64,000 nt of DNA, taken from contig JAUIAH010000035.1 in assembly GCA_030425385.1 (NCBI GenBank), positions 21,014 through 85,013 on the forward strand. The letters are read 5' to 3'. A program made the translations under genes and the position numbers. Within the stretch, counting starts at the first letter, position 1; each line of letters begins with the position of its first letter. Below, piece after piece: positions 53,164-61,437 of this stretch. A model generated the notes under the pieces. It made no database searches. It saw only the letters and a program-made list of their open reading frames with translations, and had not been told where the DNA came from. The stretch is from Verrucomicrobiia bacterium. Its GTDB lineage: Bacteria; Verrucomicrobiota; Verrucomicrobiia; Verrucomicrobiales; DEV007.

Positions 53164-55170
53164 TCATTGAAGAGCATAGCTGCGAGCAGCTTCACCGATC
53201 TCGCCCTGGACCACCACGCTGCGCGGCGCGAGGTCTTGGCGTGGCTCACCCGCAAAGTTCACTGTGATAGCAATGTCGCCATCGGCGGTACGATACGTCG
53301 CTCGCTGTAGGAGACGATCGTCAGTGAGCCAATCAAAGCGAATCAATGGAGCAGTTGCCAGCCGTCGGTGCAGTGGGCTCCAGAAACGATAATGGCGCTC
53401 GATTGCCTTGGCGCGCTTCGGCCAAGCACTGCGGCTCAGGTGATACATCGGTGGCGTCATCGCCAGCAGTTCGAGCAACGCGCGATGGCCCGCAACGTCG
53501 CGGAGCTTCAATGAATCAAAACTCCAGTGATGCGAGGTCACCAATTCATCGCCAATCGCAGCGCGATAGAGCGGGATCCGATAGCGTGGATCGAAGTACG
53601 GCGTTCGCAGGGATGGTGGCAATGGCACCGCCCGGAATTGCATCTCAGGCTCATCCGATGGCCAGTGCCGGCCAAGAAAGTGGGCGCTTGAACGATCGCG
53701 GAGCGCTGGGTCCAGATGCCCAATGTAGGGCGTGTCCACGCCGTGCCCATAGTCAATCACGTCGGCGAATAGGACCGAGCCCCCTTCGCTTCCAACGACA
53801 AGTTGATGGGTCTTTGTTAGCCAACGCAGGCGTTCACGACGCTGTTGCATGTCATCCATGCGCGTTGCCGGGTGGTCCACAGAGTAGTCATCGAAGCATT
53901 GGCCAGTCGCGTCACAATCGATGAACCAAGTCGAGAATGGCGCCTCTGCCCGCATGCTGCCGACCCGTTCCTGCATGTAGGGCCACGCGGATGCAGGAGC
54001 GAAATGAAATCCTCGCCCTTTGAAGCCCGCGTGGCCACTGCCGTCGGCGTTGATAACTCGTCCCCGCAGATAGGCTTCGGCGTCAAATTGAGCGGTTTCC
54101 CATGTCGAGTCGGGTGCCGCATCAGGTGAGTGCACCGAGTGGTAGGAATCGTAGGGACCAAAAACGAAGCCGAGGGTGTTGGCGCGCGTGACCACATCAG
54201 CACGCACCGCGTCGCGATAGAGGTCGCAGGTCAGCAGAACCGCGCGATCGATGCCAGCGCTAGTCAATGCTTCAAGCATCGGCAGCGATGCGCCATCACC
54301 CCATGACGCCTTTGGACGCAATCCCGGAAGGTCCGCCTCGGCGAGTGGGCCAGCAAGTTCGGGCGACCGCTGAAAGGCGCTGTCAATGGCGCTGGCTACC
54401 TGACGTTTTAACCACAGTTCCGGCCACTCAGCCGCAGCCAGCTGGCGGAGAGCCTCACGCGCTTCCGCATCCAATGCCCCCACAAGGTCGGCAATAGGGC
54501 CCGTCTCGGCGGAACCGAGCGCCTTTGCAAAGGCTCCCCATCGGTTGTTCGCAACGTCGTGGTGGCTGAAGCGCGCGTTGCCCCACAGATAGAAGTGAGC
54601 AGCGCCGAGTAATCGAGCCACTCCAGGACGTTGGCTGACCTTGTCGGTTAGCCTAACGGGACGCGGGATAACTCCGAGCCCTTGGCCCGCATGCCGCCAG
54701 CGCCGGAACACCCGCGCGATTGCTAAAATATCGTCGTCTGCAGTCCACCCCGCCACAACCTCACAAGGGGCCGCATCATGTCGCCCTTGAGGCATCGTGA
54801 ACGTGACCCGCACGCGATCATCAATTGTCAGGCGTGCATAGTGGGGCCAGGGCAAGATCACTGCTAGGGTTTGGTCTCCATAGCGCGCACCGAACAGCGG
54901 AAGCTCAAGCAGCTCCCAAGGCGAACCCTTTCGTAGCCACGCCATGCCCGCGTCATCGGCGGCCTCAATGTGAATGCCAGCCGAGAATGGCATCACGAAC
55001 GCCTCAGCATTGGCCGGCAGCACGAACGACGCGCGTCCATCCCTGTCTGGCGTTGCCTCGAAACGTTGCAGCCCTGTGCCCTGTGGCTCGATGAGGATCT
55101 CCTGTGCGCCTAGCCCAACCGGGGCACAGAGCATGACGAGGAGACAGAGCGATTGAGATGGCAGAGACAT
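53164..55170 (-). CDS. Secreted putative glycoside hydrolase (TIM-barrel, GH101/DUF5696-like)
   Basis: 668 residues with a signal peptide (MSLPSQSLCLLVMLCAPVGLGA). The middle reads like an alpha/beta-barrel hydrolase: WGDGASLPMLEALTSAGIDRA, VLLTCDLYRDAV, LGFVFGPYDSYHSVHSPD, FSTWFIDCDATGQCFDDYSV, HQLVVGSEGGSVLFADVIDYG. Conserved-looking Asp and Glu at FIDCDATG and GSEGG are plausible catalytic or binding residues. The flanks are beta-domains. Assignment to a GH101/DUF5696-type group is from memory of similar texts and not certain. It differs in Ala/Arg-rich composition from neighbours, which hints at transfer. Confidence 0.5.
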   Translation of the reverse strand: MSLPSQSLCLLVMLCAPVGLGAQEILIEPQGTGLQRFEATPDRDGRASFVLPANAEAFVMPFSAGIHIEAADDAGMAWLRKGSPWELLELPLFGARYGDQTLAVILPWPHYARLTIDDRVRVTFTMPQGRHDAAPCEVVAGWTADDDILAIARVFRRWRHAGQGLGVIPRPVRLTDKVSQRPGVARLLGAAHFYLWGNARFSHHDVANNRWGAFAKALGSAETGPIADLVGALDAEAREALRQLAAAEWPELWLKRQVASAIDSAFQRSPELAGPLAEADLPGLRPKASWGDGASLPMLEALTSAGIDRAVLLTCDLYRDAVRADVVTRANTLGFVFGPYDSYHSVHSPDAAPDSTWETAQFDAEAYLRGRVINADGSGHAGFKGRGFHFAPASAWPYMQERVGSMRAEAPFSTWFIDCDATGQCFDDYSVDHPATRMDDMQQRRERLRWLTKTHQLVVGSEGGSVLFADVIDYGHGVDTPYIGHLDPALRDRSSAHFLGRHWPSDEPEMQFRAVPLPPSLRTPYFDPRYRIPLYRAAIGDELVTSHHWSFDSLKLRDVAGHRALLELLAMTPPMYHLSRSAWPKRAKAIERHYRFWSPLHRRLATAPLIRFDWLTDDRLLQRATYRTADGDIAITVNFAGEPRQDLAPRSVVVQGEIGEAARSYALQ

Positions 55171-55225
55171 GACGCGACCTTACCGCGTCACATCCGCAAT
55201 GCCACTCACGCTCGGGGGTGCCTCT

Positions 55226-56728
55226 CTACTGAATCGGTGCGAGCAAACGCGACACGCGGGTCGCCATCTGAAAGAGAAAGCCACGCTCTTGGAGATCAGA
55301 GGCCCGTGCAGGGATGGCGTTTTGAAAGTCTTGACGCAGCATCGCGGCGACCTCAGCCGCAAAGGCTCGGTCGCTGACCCCAATATTGACCTCGAAATTG
55401 AGGCGAAAGGATCGGTTGTCAAAATTCGCCGTGCCAATGCTCGCAAATGTATCATCCACCAGGATCACCTTCTGGTGAAGGAATCCCTTGTCGTACCGGA
55501 AAACCTTCACGCCTGCCTTTTCCAATGGTTCGAGATAGGTAAACGAGGATAGGTGGGCCAGCCGACTATCAGATTCCTTCGGCAATAAGATGCGGACGTC
55601 GACCCCTCGCAACGCTGCTAACTGTAATGCGGAAACGGTCGGGAGATCGGGCACGAAGTAAGGCGTCGTGATCCAGACCCGCTCCGAGGCCGCTCCAATG
55701 AGGGTATGAAAAACGAGCGCACAGGTTTCAAAGTCATCGGCAGGGCCTGTCGGAAGGCAGATCGCCTGCTGACTCCGACTGTTCCGCGTGCCTGATCGTT
55801 CTTCCCAATGAAGATTCTGAATCTCCTCGCCGGCTGCCCACCGCCAGTCTTCCGAGAAAGGCACTTGCAGTGCCCGAACCACGGGTCCTCGCAACAACAC
55901 GTTCGTATCACGCCACTCGCCGATATCGGGATCCTCTCCCACATATTCGTCACCAATATTGCACCCTCCGGTCACCGCTACTTGTCCATCGACGATCGTC
56001 ACTTTGCGGTGATTTCGGAAATTCAAACGAAAGTCCACCGCGCCCTCAATATTGCTGCCAAAGGGGCGGATATCGACGCCGCCCGCCCGCAGGTCGTCGA
56101 TATATTGAGAATCGAGCATCACGCAGCCTACCTCATCATAGAGAAAATAGATGCGGACACCCTCCCGTGCCTTGGCCAAGAGCTTGTCCCGCAACTGTTT
56201 CCCAAGGCGATCACTCCTGACGATATAGTATTGGAGCAAGATATAATCTTTCGCTCCATCGATGATCTCGAAGATAGTTTTAAATGTCTGGCTGCCATCA
56301 GGCATCAGCGTGATTTCGTTCTGATCCATAAACGGCATTCCGGCCAGCTTCTCCAAGACGCGTAGAGGAGGGGAGACCTCCGCTGATCGTTCGCGTTGTT
56401 CCTGCAACCACGCTTCGTAGAGATAGTTCCCCTGTTCCTCGACGGATCTCCGTGCACTTCGATAACCTTCGAAATCCTGGTGCCCAAAGATCCAGTAGGC
56501 TGGCACAGCGAGATAGGGCGCGGTATTCAACGTGATGACCCATGCCACCGAACCTGTCGGGCTCCGGTGTTCATTAAGGACTTCGAAAGAGGTGATCATG
56601 CCCAAGACGTGAGCGAAGGCCATGAAGATCGCGATGCTCCGTTTCGGTCGCCTTCGCAGCCACCGCCACAGTGTCCGCGGGCTCCGCAGGAAGCGGACGA
56701 CGACCCCAGGGTTGAGATAGCGAATCAT
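55226..56728 (-). CDS. cls: Cardiolipin synthase (phospholipase D superfamily)
   Basis: 500 residues: two N-terminal membrane helices (about 33-50 and 62-82, WVITLNTAPYLAVPAYWIFG), then two PLD motifs, HRKVTIVD (His240, Lys242, Asp247) and HQKVILVDD (His418, Lys420, Asp425). The second is followed by ASIGTANFDNRSFRLNFEVN, a typical Cls end. It joins two phosphatidylglycerols to cardiolipin at the inner membrane. The sequence RNHRKVTIVDGQVAVTGGCN is standard. It lies upstream of a stress-type gene set on the other strand. Confidence 0.95.
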   Translation of the reverse strand: MIRYLNPGVVVRFLRSPRTLWRWLRRRPKRSIAIFMAFAHVLGMITSFEVLNEHRSPTGSVAWVITLNTAPYLAVPAYWIFGHQDFEGYRSARRSVEEQGNYLYEAWLQEQRERSAEVSPPLRVLEKLAGMPFMDQNEITLMPDGSQTFKTIFEIIDGAKDYILLQYYIVRSDRLGKQLRDKLLAKAREGVRIYFLYDEVGCVMLDSQYIDDLRAGGVDIRPFGSNIEGAVDFRLNFRNHRKVTIVDGQVAVTGGCNIGDEYVGEDPDIGEWRDTNVLLRGPVVRALQVPFSEDWRWAAGEEIQNLHWEERSGTRNSRSQQAICLPTGPADDFETCALVFHTLIGAASERVWITTPYFVPDLPTVSALQLAALRGVDVRILLPKESDSRLAHLSSFTYLEPLEKAGVKVFRYDKGFLHQKVILVDDTFASIGTANFDNRSFRLNFEVNIGVSDRAFAAEVAAMLRQDFQNAIPARASDLQERGFLFQMATRVSRLLAPIQ

Positions 56729-57159
56729 CTCGGCAATGTGTTAATATTAGGATTGAGATGTGGCGTTGCCATGGTCAAGCAACGACAAGAGCACGACACA
56801 TGCCATGATCGAAAAGCTACGATAGCAGCCTGTCAGGGGGCGCCGGTCCCCAGCTATAGTGCAAGACGCAATGGGATCCTTGCAGTTTGCAGAATGAACG
56901 CTCCCTAATTGGCAAGGCATTCGATCTCGCAGACCGATGATTTGCATGACATGCCCGATGGCCTGCTTGCAAAGCGCAACAGAATCGTGAGCAGCCGACA
57001 AGCGGAGAAACGTTGTAACGCATTTGAGGTGAGGGAGATACGTTCAAGTAGGGCCCGGCGGCATGGAGCTTGCAACGGGATTGGTCATAGGCGGCGTCAT
57101 CGACTGAGGTTGATTTCGCCGTCCAAACCAACCAATAAAAACTTAACCTCTAGATAAAA
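56729..57159. other. Intergenic region between cardiolipin synthase and CsbD genes
   Basis: 431 bp between divergent genes with no supported gene; frames present are antisense-like and lack starts or domains. It presumably holds both promoters. The leader of the CsbD gene contains AAACTTAACC (57138-57147), repeated in the leader of the DUF1328-like gene (59842-59851), and lacks a clear ribosome site (ATAAAAATG). Confidence 0.5.
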
Positions 57160-57357
57160 ATGAATTGGGACCAAATGAAAGGGAACTGGAAACAAGCGAA
57201 AGGTCATTTGAAACAGAAATGGGGCAAGCTCACGGACGATGATTTGGAATTGGCCGAAGGTAAGAAAGACGTCCTCGTCGGAAAGATCCAGGAGCGGTAT
57301 GGCTGTGGCAAGGAAGCGGCTGAGAAGGAGGTCGATGAGTTTGTGGGCAAGATCTAA
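57160..57357 (+). CDS. CsbD-family stress-response protein
   Basis: 65 residues beginning MNWDQMKGNWKQAKGHLKQK, the CsbD signature (N-W.Q.KG.WKQ.KG..K..WGKLTDDDL...EG). CsbD-like proteins are small, hydrophilic and induced by osmotic, heat or stationary-phase stress; biochemical function unknown. It opens a rightward run of stress-associated genes (App1-like, hydrolase, DUF1328, MscS, BON). Confidence 0.93.
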   Translation: MNWDQMKGNWKQAKGHLKQKWGKLTDDDLELAEGKKDVLVGKIQERYGCGKEAAEKEVDEFVGKI

Positions 57358-57458
57358 CCCATTCCTGTTCCAAGCGAACATCAATCAATCTGGACGGGCG
57401 AGGCTGGTCATGGGGAAGAGCTTCTTCCCCATGCGACCTCGCCCGTCCCCCGTTCATC

Positions 57459-58532
57459 ATGGCGACCATAGACAATAAGGAGCAAGGGGCCCAGTGGCCG
57501 GCCAGGTTGGAAAGCCTTGTCGATCGAGCGAGAGATCTCGTTGGACGGGACCGGACGTCGTGGCGGATCGGTGTGCAACCCTATCGGACATTCGGAACAC
57601 CGAATCAGATCGCCTACATGGGCCGGGTTCTCAGAGATCCTGGCCTCGCTCAATCAACCATCCACGATTCCATATGGCGGAACCTGAGAGCGTCCTTTCA
57701 TCGCTTTGAATCTGATGAGATTGAAGGAGCTAGAGTGGAGGCGTCCGCACCTTATGCAGGCCGGGCGATCAGCACATCGGATGAGGAAGGGTATCTTAAA
57801 GGCGTCTTGGCTCCGGCAAGTCCAATGCCTGAGGGTTGGATTCCAATCCGATTGCGCATGAATTCTGTCCCGTACGGGACCAACGAGCACGTCGACCAAT
57901 GGAGCGAGTGCCTGATACCCTCACATGAGGCGCCATTCGGGATCATCAGCGATATCGATGACACCGTGTTGCACACTCAGGTCCGCAGCCGAATCAAGAT
58001 GGTTCTCTGGTCTGCTTTCGGCAATGCTTACTCACGCCTCCCATTGCCTGGGGTGAGCCGCCTTTACAGAAAGCTTGCCGCAAACGCAGCGAAAGAGAAC
58101 GTCAATCCCGTCTTCTATGTCTCAAGTAGTCCATGGAATCTGTATTCTGTGCTGACTGATTTCTTGGCTGCGATTGATATGCCAAAGGGGCCAGTGCTGC
58201 TCCGTGATATGGGTATCGGGAATGGCTCAAGCTTGGGTGCCAGCCATGGGAACAAGGAAGCAAAGATAGCCGAAATTCTCACAACCTACCCGAAGTTGCC
58301 ATTCATTCTCCTGGGCGATTCAGGGGAGGAGGATCCGGCGATCTACGCGCGGACAATCGCTCAATTTCCGGGCCGCATTCTTTGCGCCTATATTCGAGAT
58401 TCGGGAGCCGTGAACCGCTCTATGGTAGATCGTTCTGTCCGTGCAGCGCGTGAAGCGGGATCCGAACTGCTCTTGGTAGCCAACTCTCATGAAATCGAAT
58501 CCCATGCCGAGTCCAACGGATGGATTGAGTGA
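57459..58532 (+). CDS. App1-like phosphatidate phosphatase (DUF2183)
   Basis: 357 residues. The DxDxT-type HAD motif reads IISDIDDTVLHT (Asp165, Asp167, Thr169), followed by FYVSSSPWNLYSVLTDFL and LLGDSGEEDPAIYARTIAQF, the second metal and C-terminal HAD motifs. DUF2183/App1 enzymes dephosphorylate phosphatidic acid; the N-terminal ~155 residues are the usual regulatory part. It overlaps the alpha/beta-hydrolase start by 29 bp and is near cardiolipin synthase, which suggests membrane-lipid remodelling. Confidence 0.88.
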   Translation: MATIDNKEQGAQWPARLESLVDRARDLVGRDRTSWRIGVQPYRTFGTPNQIAYMGRVLRDPGLAQSTIHDSIWRNLRASFHRFESDEIEGARVEASAPYAGRAISTSDEEGYLKGVLAPASPMPEGWIPIRLRMNSVPYGTNEHVDQWSECLIPSHEAPFGIISDIDDTVLHTQVRSRIKMVLWSAFGNAYSRLPLPGVSRLYRKLAANAAKENVNPVFYVSSSPWNLYSVLTDFLAAIDMPKGPVLLRDMGIGNGSSLGASHGNKEAKIAEILTTYPKLPFILLGDSGEEDPAIYARTIAQFPGRILCAYIRDSGAVNRSMVDRSVRAAREAGSELLLVANSHEIESHAESNGWIE

Positions 58533-59091
58533 TTCCTTACCTGACTCGCTTTATCTGATTCCAGGATTCTTCTCACCGCGCTGGATGCTGCTTCCATTGG
58601 CACGTCAGTTGCGTCGCTCGCCGATGCGGGTGATCACTTGGGACTATCCTCGCGTCTTTTCCAATATCGACGAGAGCGTGGCGACCCTTTCATCCTTGAT
58701 GCAACGTGAGAATAGAATGGGAAGGTCCGTTGGGTTGATCACGCACAGTTTTGGAGACTGGATCGCTCGCCAAGCAGTGGCCTCCCTTGAGGAGGTCTCT
58801 ATCGCACGCTGGATATCCATTTGCCCGGTAATTCGAGAAGTGCCGGTCGCTCAATGGATCCATCGATGGTGTGGAGATCGGCTCGCTGAGATCGCGATCA
58901 TGGCGGATCCCGAGGAGGCGAGTGCGAATCTGGTTGATGGGAGTGCAGTCAAGCATACCACAATTTGGGCGCAGTGGGAGTGGTTGGTGAGACCACGGGA
59001 GGGAATGCCGAGGCACGAATTGTTGGGCACCCATAATTCTGTTCTATTTCAGCCCAATCTTTGGAGGTTGGTCGCGGCAGAGCTGGAGTAA
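58504..59091 (+). CDS. Alpha/beta-hydrolase, lipase-like
   Basis: 195 residues from ATG 58504 (an earlier ATG at 58489 lies deeper in the overlap). LYLIPGFFSPRWMLLPLARQ is the oxyanion-type HGxP-like start, and SVGLITHSFGDWIARQA is the nucleophile elbow (THSFG, Ser). The C-terminal HNSVLF probably carries the catalytic His. It resembles small esterases/lipases such as PGAP1-like proteins. It overlaps App1, so a coupled lipid-turnover role is likely. Confidence 0.72.
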   Translation: MPSPTDGLSDSLPDSLYLIPGFFSPRWMLLPLARQLRRSPMRVITWDYPRVFSNIDESVATLSSLMQRENRMGRSVGLITHSFGDWIARQAVASLEEVSIARWISICPVIREVPVAQWIHRWCGDRLAEIAIMADPEEASANLVDGSAVKHTTIWAQWEWLVRPREGMPRHELLGTHNSVLFQPNLWRLVAAELE

Positions 59092-59103
59092 GGTATAAAG
59101 AAG

Positions 59104-59131
59104 GGGCGGTCCTGCCGAAGCGGGACCGCCC
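59104..59131. terminator. GC-rich stem-loop after the hydrolase gene
   Basis: GGGCGGTCC and GGACCGCCC pair perfectly (9 bp) around TGCCGAAGCG, followed by TTT. It lies 12 bp after the hydrolase stop and 31 bp from the convergent lipoprotein stop, so it can serve both genes. Confidence 0.8.
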
Positions 59132-59162
59132 TTTGATTTCGTCGTGGGTTTGCGTGCTTGGA

Positions 59163-59402
59163 CTATTCGTTGTCGTCGTCTTTCGGAAGCTCCACGTCGA
59201 TGTCAGGGACGGGAACTTCTACTTTCTTGGTATCAACAGTGATGTCGGGTCCATCGACGTCGTATTTGGGAAGCTGACCGCCTTCAACGTCTACATCGAC
59301 GGAGGGAAGCTCTCCTTCTTGCGTTTTATCAACGTCACAGGCGGTGAATCCAACAATAAGAGAGGTGGCTGCGGTAATGGCGAATAGTGAGTTCAGTTTC
59401 AT
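59163..59402 (-). CDS. Small Asp/Val-rich lipoprotein
   Basis: 79 residues: signal MKLNSLFAITAATSLIVGFT with lipobox FTAC (Cys22), then the mature chain of alternating Asp-Val-Pro text (ELPSVDVDVEGGQLPKYDVD, VEVPVPDIDVELPKDDDNE). The pattern, beta-strand-like with acidic residues, resembles AHNAK-type repeats and recurs in similar small proteins near stress genes, from memory. It is convergent with the hydrolase and divergent from the DUF1328 gene. Function unknown. Confidence 0.75.
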   Translation of the reverse strand: MKLNSLFAITAATSLIVGFTACDVDKTQEGELPSVDVDVEGGQLPKYDVDGPDITVDTKKVEVPVPDIDVELPKDDDNE

Positions 59403-59870
59403 GTGTATATGATAAGGTTGTTGTGGTGATGAAGTTCACCGATCGCTCTTGCGATCAACTCACCCCATTGCGTGTCTCGTGCCAACCGCTTGGCCTGATG
59501 TGGCAATAGCTCAGAACCTTATCAGTATGAGGCAATTAGAGGGATTTTAGGATTTCGGAACTATGAATCTCCCTGCATGCCCCCGCTGTTGACCTTTCAA
59601 GTTGCATCGCAAGAATGTGCATCCTGCAGGCAAGCCACGGGTGAGCATTGGGCCGCTTCACCTTTCAATTCGCATGCTGCCTGCATTCTTTCCGTGCGTG
59701 TTGCATGGTGAAAGATAGTGGCTGGGTTCTCGTGGGATCGTGTAAAGAGCTAAGGCGCAATGACTTGTGTCATGTGAAGGAGTGGTGGTACGCAATGAGC
59801 TTCTCTCGCTGCCAGCCCGATTTCATTCGGACGTAACCATAAACTTAACCAATCAAACGAAAGGCATATC
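59403..59870. other. Intergenic region upstream of the DUF1328-like gene
   Basis: 468 bp without a supported gene. A perfect palindrome GATCGC-TCTT-GCGATC (59441-59456) lies 39 bp upstream of the lipoprotein start and may be an operator or leader hairpin. The leader before 59871 carries AAACTTAACC, also found before the CsbD gene. A 62-codon frame at 59648-59836 has no signal, domain or ribosome site and is not called. Confidence 0.5.
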
Positions 59871-60026
59871 ATGACTCAATCAGCAATCACCTTCTTTATT
59901 ATCGGTCTTATTGCCGTGGCGCTCGGCTTCGGAGGCGTGGGCGGACTAGCACTGAACATCGGCTGGATTCTCCTCGTGGTAGGAGTGATCCTTTATGTGA
60001 TCCAGGCCGTTAGTAGAAAAGCCTAA
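59871..60026 (+). CDS. DUF1328-like small membrane protein
   Basis: 51 residues in a frame too short for usual cutoffs: MTQSAITFFIIGLIAVALGF, then GGVGGLALNIGWILLVVGVI and a tail IQAVSRKA. Two membrane helices with the Gly-rich centre GFGGVGGLA match DUF1328 (YtjA-type) stress-associated membrane proteins. It has an A-rich leader with AAAGG 7 nt before the start. A terminator-like hairpin follows, and the MscS gene comes next. Confidence 0.8.
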   Translation: MTQSAITFFIIGLIAVALGFGGVGGLALNIGWILLVVGVILYVIQAVSRKA

Positions 60027-60036
60027 CACACCTGAT

Positions 60037-60076
60037 GGCAAGGAGGGGTTGAGCCCTCGGCGAGGCCCCTCCTGCC
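60037..60076 (+). terminator. Stem-loop after the DUF1328-like gene
   Basis: GGC-A-AGGAGGGG pairs with CCCCTCCT-GCC (11 bp with one bulged A), with an internal CCTC/GAGG hairpin. It lies 10 bp after the stop. There is no T-run, so termination strength is uncertain. Confidence 0.65.
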
Positions 60077-60086
60077 CTGATCATCG

Positions 60087-61424
60087 ATGACAACGTCACC
60101 GCCGCAGTTGACGCGCTTAAGAATACTCGTCGCCTACTTCTTGTCGTTGGTGACCCTCCTAGTTTCCAATGCCCAAGAAACCGACTTACAGGAGGAGGCT
60201 CAGTCTCAAGACGCTCTCAATGCGGCGAGGATGCAAACAGTCTTCGAGAACGTTGATGAATTACGTGATATCAAGGTCACCGTCGCCAACGGCGTCGTTC
60301 GACTCGAGGGTGAAGCGACCAGTGAAGAGGATCGTTCGAAAGCCGAGTCCGTTGCGAAGGGCCTGCCTGATGTCATCTATGTAGATAACGACATTCAAAT
60401 CGCTTCAGCAATCGCAGAGCGGTTGTCCCCAAGCGTCACCAGACTCCACAAGCTCGCAGATCAGACGAAGACACTGATTCCCTTGCTCGGAATCGCTGTG
60501 GGCGTGTTATTCGTTGCCTGGCTGATGGCTCGACTCGCTGCTTGGGCTTTCCGGGCCAGCCCACTATCCAATCAGAACCGACTTCTCAGAGGCATCCTCG
60601 AGAATGTGCTCAAAGTTGCTGTCTTTCTGATAGGGCTGTATATCGCGCTCGAGATTCTCGGGGCGACGGCCGTCGTCGGCGCCGTGCTCGGAGCTGCCGG
60701 CGTTGCTGGGTTGGCGATCAGTTTCGCTTTTCGCGATATCATCGAGAATTTCCTCGCCAGCGTACTTCTAAGCCTCCGCCAGCCGTTTCAGATCAAGGAT
60801 GTTGTGGATATCAACGGCACGATGGGAAAGGTGGTTCGGCTGACCTCCAGTGAGACGGTCCTCATGACGCTTGAGGGCAACCATGTCCGTCTTCCCAATG
60901 CGGCAGTCTTTAAAGGAGAAGTGATCAATTACACTCGCAATCCTGAAAGGCGCTTTGCCGTCGTGGTCGGGGTCGGAACCGATGAAGATCTGATTCGTGC
61001 GGAAGAAGTGGGCTTGCGAACGCTATCGGAGATGCCTGGGGTATTGTCAGAGCCGCCCCCGAAGTGCGTCGTCGACGAATTGGGCGATTCCAATGTGGCG
61101 CTAAGATTTCTCGGATGGGTAGACCAGTCTCAAACGGACTTCGAGAAAGTCCGAAGCCATGCGACTCGGCTAATCAAAGTCGTCTTCGATAGCGAAGAGA
61201 TCGGCATGCCTAATCCCATTTACGATGTCAATATCAGGCGTCCAAAGACCCCTTCTCAATCAGAGGTGAATCGGCAGAGGGACGCGCAACGGAAGTCAAA
61301 GGAGCTTGCTCGAGAAGCGTCCAGCGCCGATGTCGCACCAGACTCTCACATTGATCGGCAGATTGATGAAGAGAAACTGGCGGGTGATGATGAAGACCTT
61401 CTCTCTATTGCTCATACACCTTAA
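60087..61424 (+). CDS. MscS-type mechanosensitive channel with N-terminal BON domain
   Basis: 445 residues: signal or first helix (about 10-28), a BON domain (about 45-110, DIKVTVANGVVRLEGEATSE), two membrane helices (about 132-155 and 170-195), and the MscS core. The pore helix reads VLGAAGVAGLAISFAFRDII, and LRQPFQIKDVVDINGTMGKV starts the beta domain. The C-terminal ~60 residues are acidic/basic and probably disordered. It releases solutes under hypo-osmotic stress. It is followed 13 bp later by a five-BON protein, suggesting a functional pair in envelope stress. Confidence 0.92.
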   Translation: MTTSPPQLTRLRILVAYFLSLVTLLVSNAQETDLQEEAQSQDALNAARMQTVFENVDELRDIKVTVANGVVRLEGEATSEEDRSKAESVAKGLPDVIYVDNDIQIASAIAERLSPSVTRLHKLADQTKTLIPLLGIAVGVLFVAWLMARLAAWAFRASPLSNQNRLLRGILENVLKVAVFLIGLYIALEILGATAVVGAVLGAAGVAGLAISFAFRDIIENFLASVLLSLRQPFQIKDVVDINGTMGKVVRLTSSETVLMTLEGNHVRLPNAAVFKGEVINYTRNPERRFAVVVGVGTDEDLIRAEEVGLRTLSEMPGVLSEPPPKCVVDELGDSNVALRFLGWVDQSQTDFEKVRSHATRLIKVVFDSEEIGMPNPIYDVNIRRPKTPSQSEVNRQRDAQRKSKELAREASSADVAPDSHIDRQIDEEKLAGDDEDLLSIAHTP

Positions 61425-61437
61425 TTAATCATTATTC

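Noticed and set aside
56729..57159. tRNA or small RNA gene in the largest gaps
   Set aside because: No cloverleaf, T-loop or other RNA signature could be found by eye in this or the 59.4-59.9 kb gap.
59648..59836. 62-codon frame upstream of the DUF1328-like gene
   Set aside because: No ribosome site or recognisable domain; it covers what looks like the promoter and leader of the following gene.
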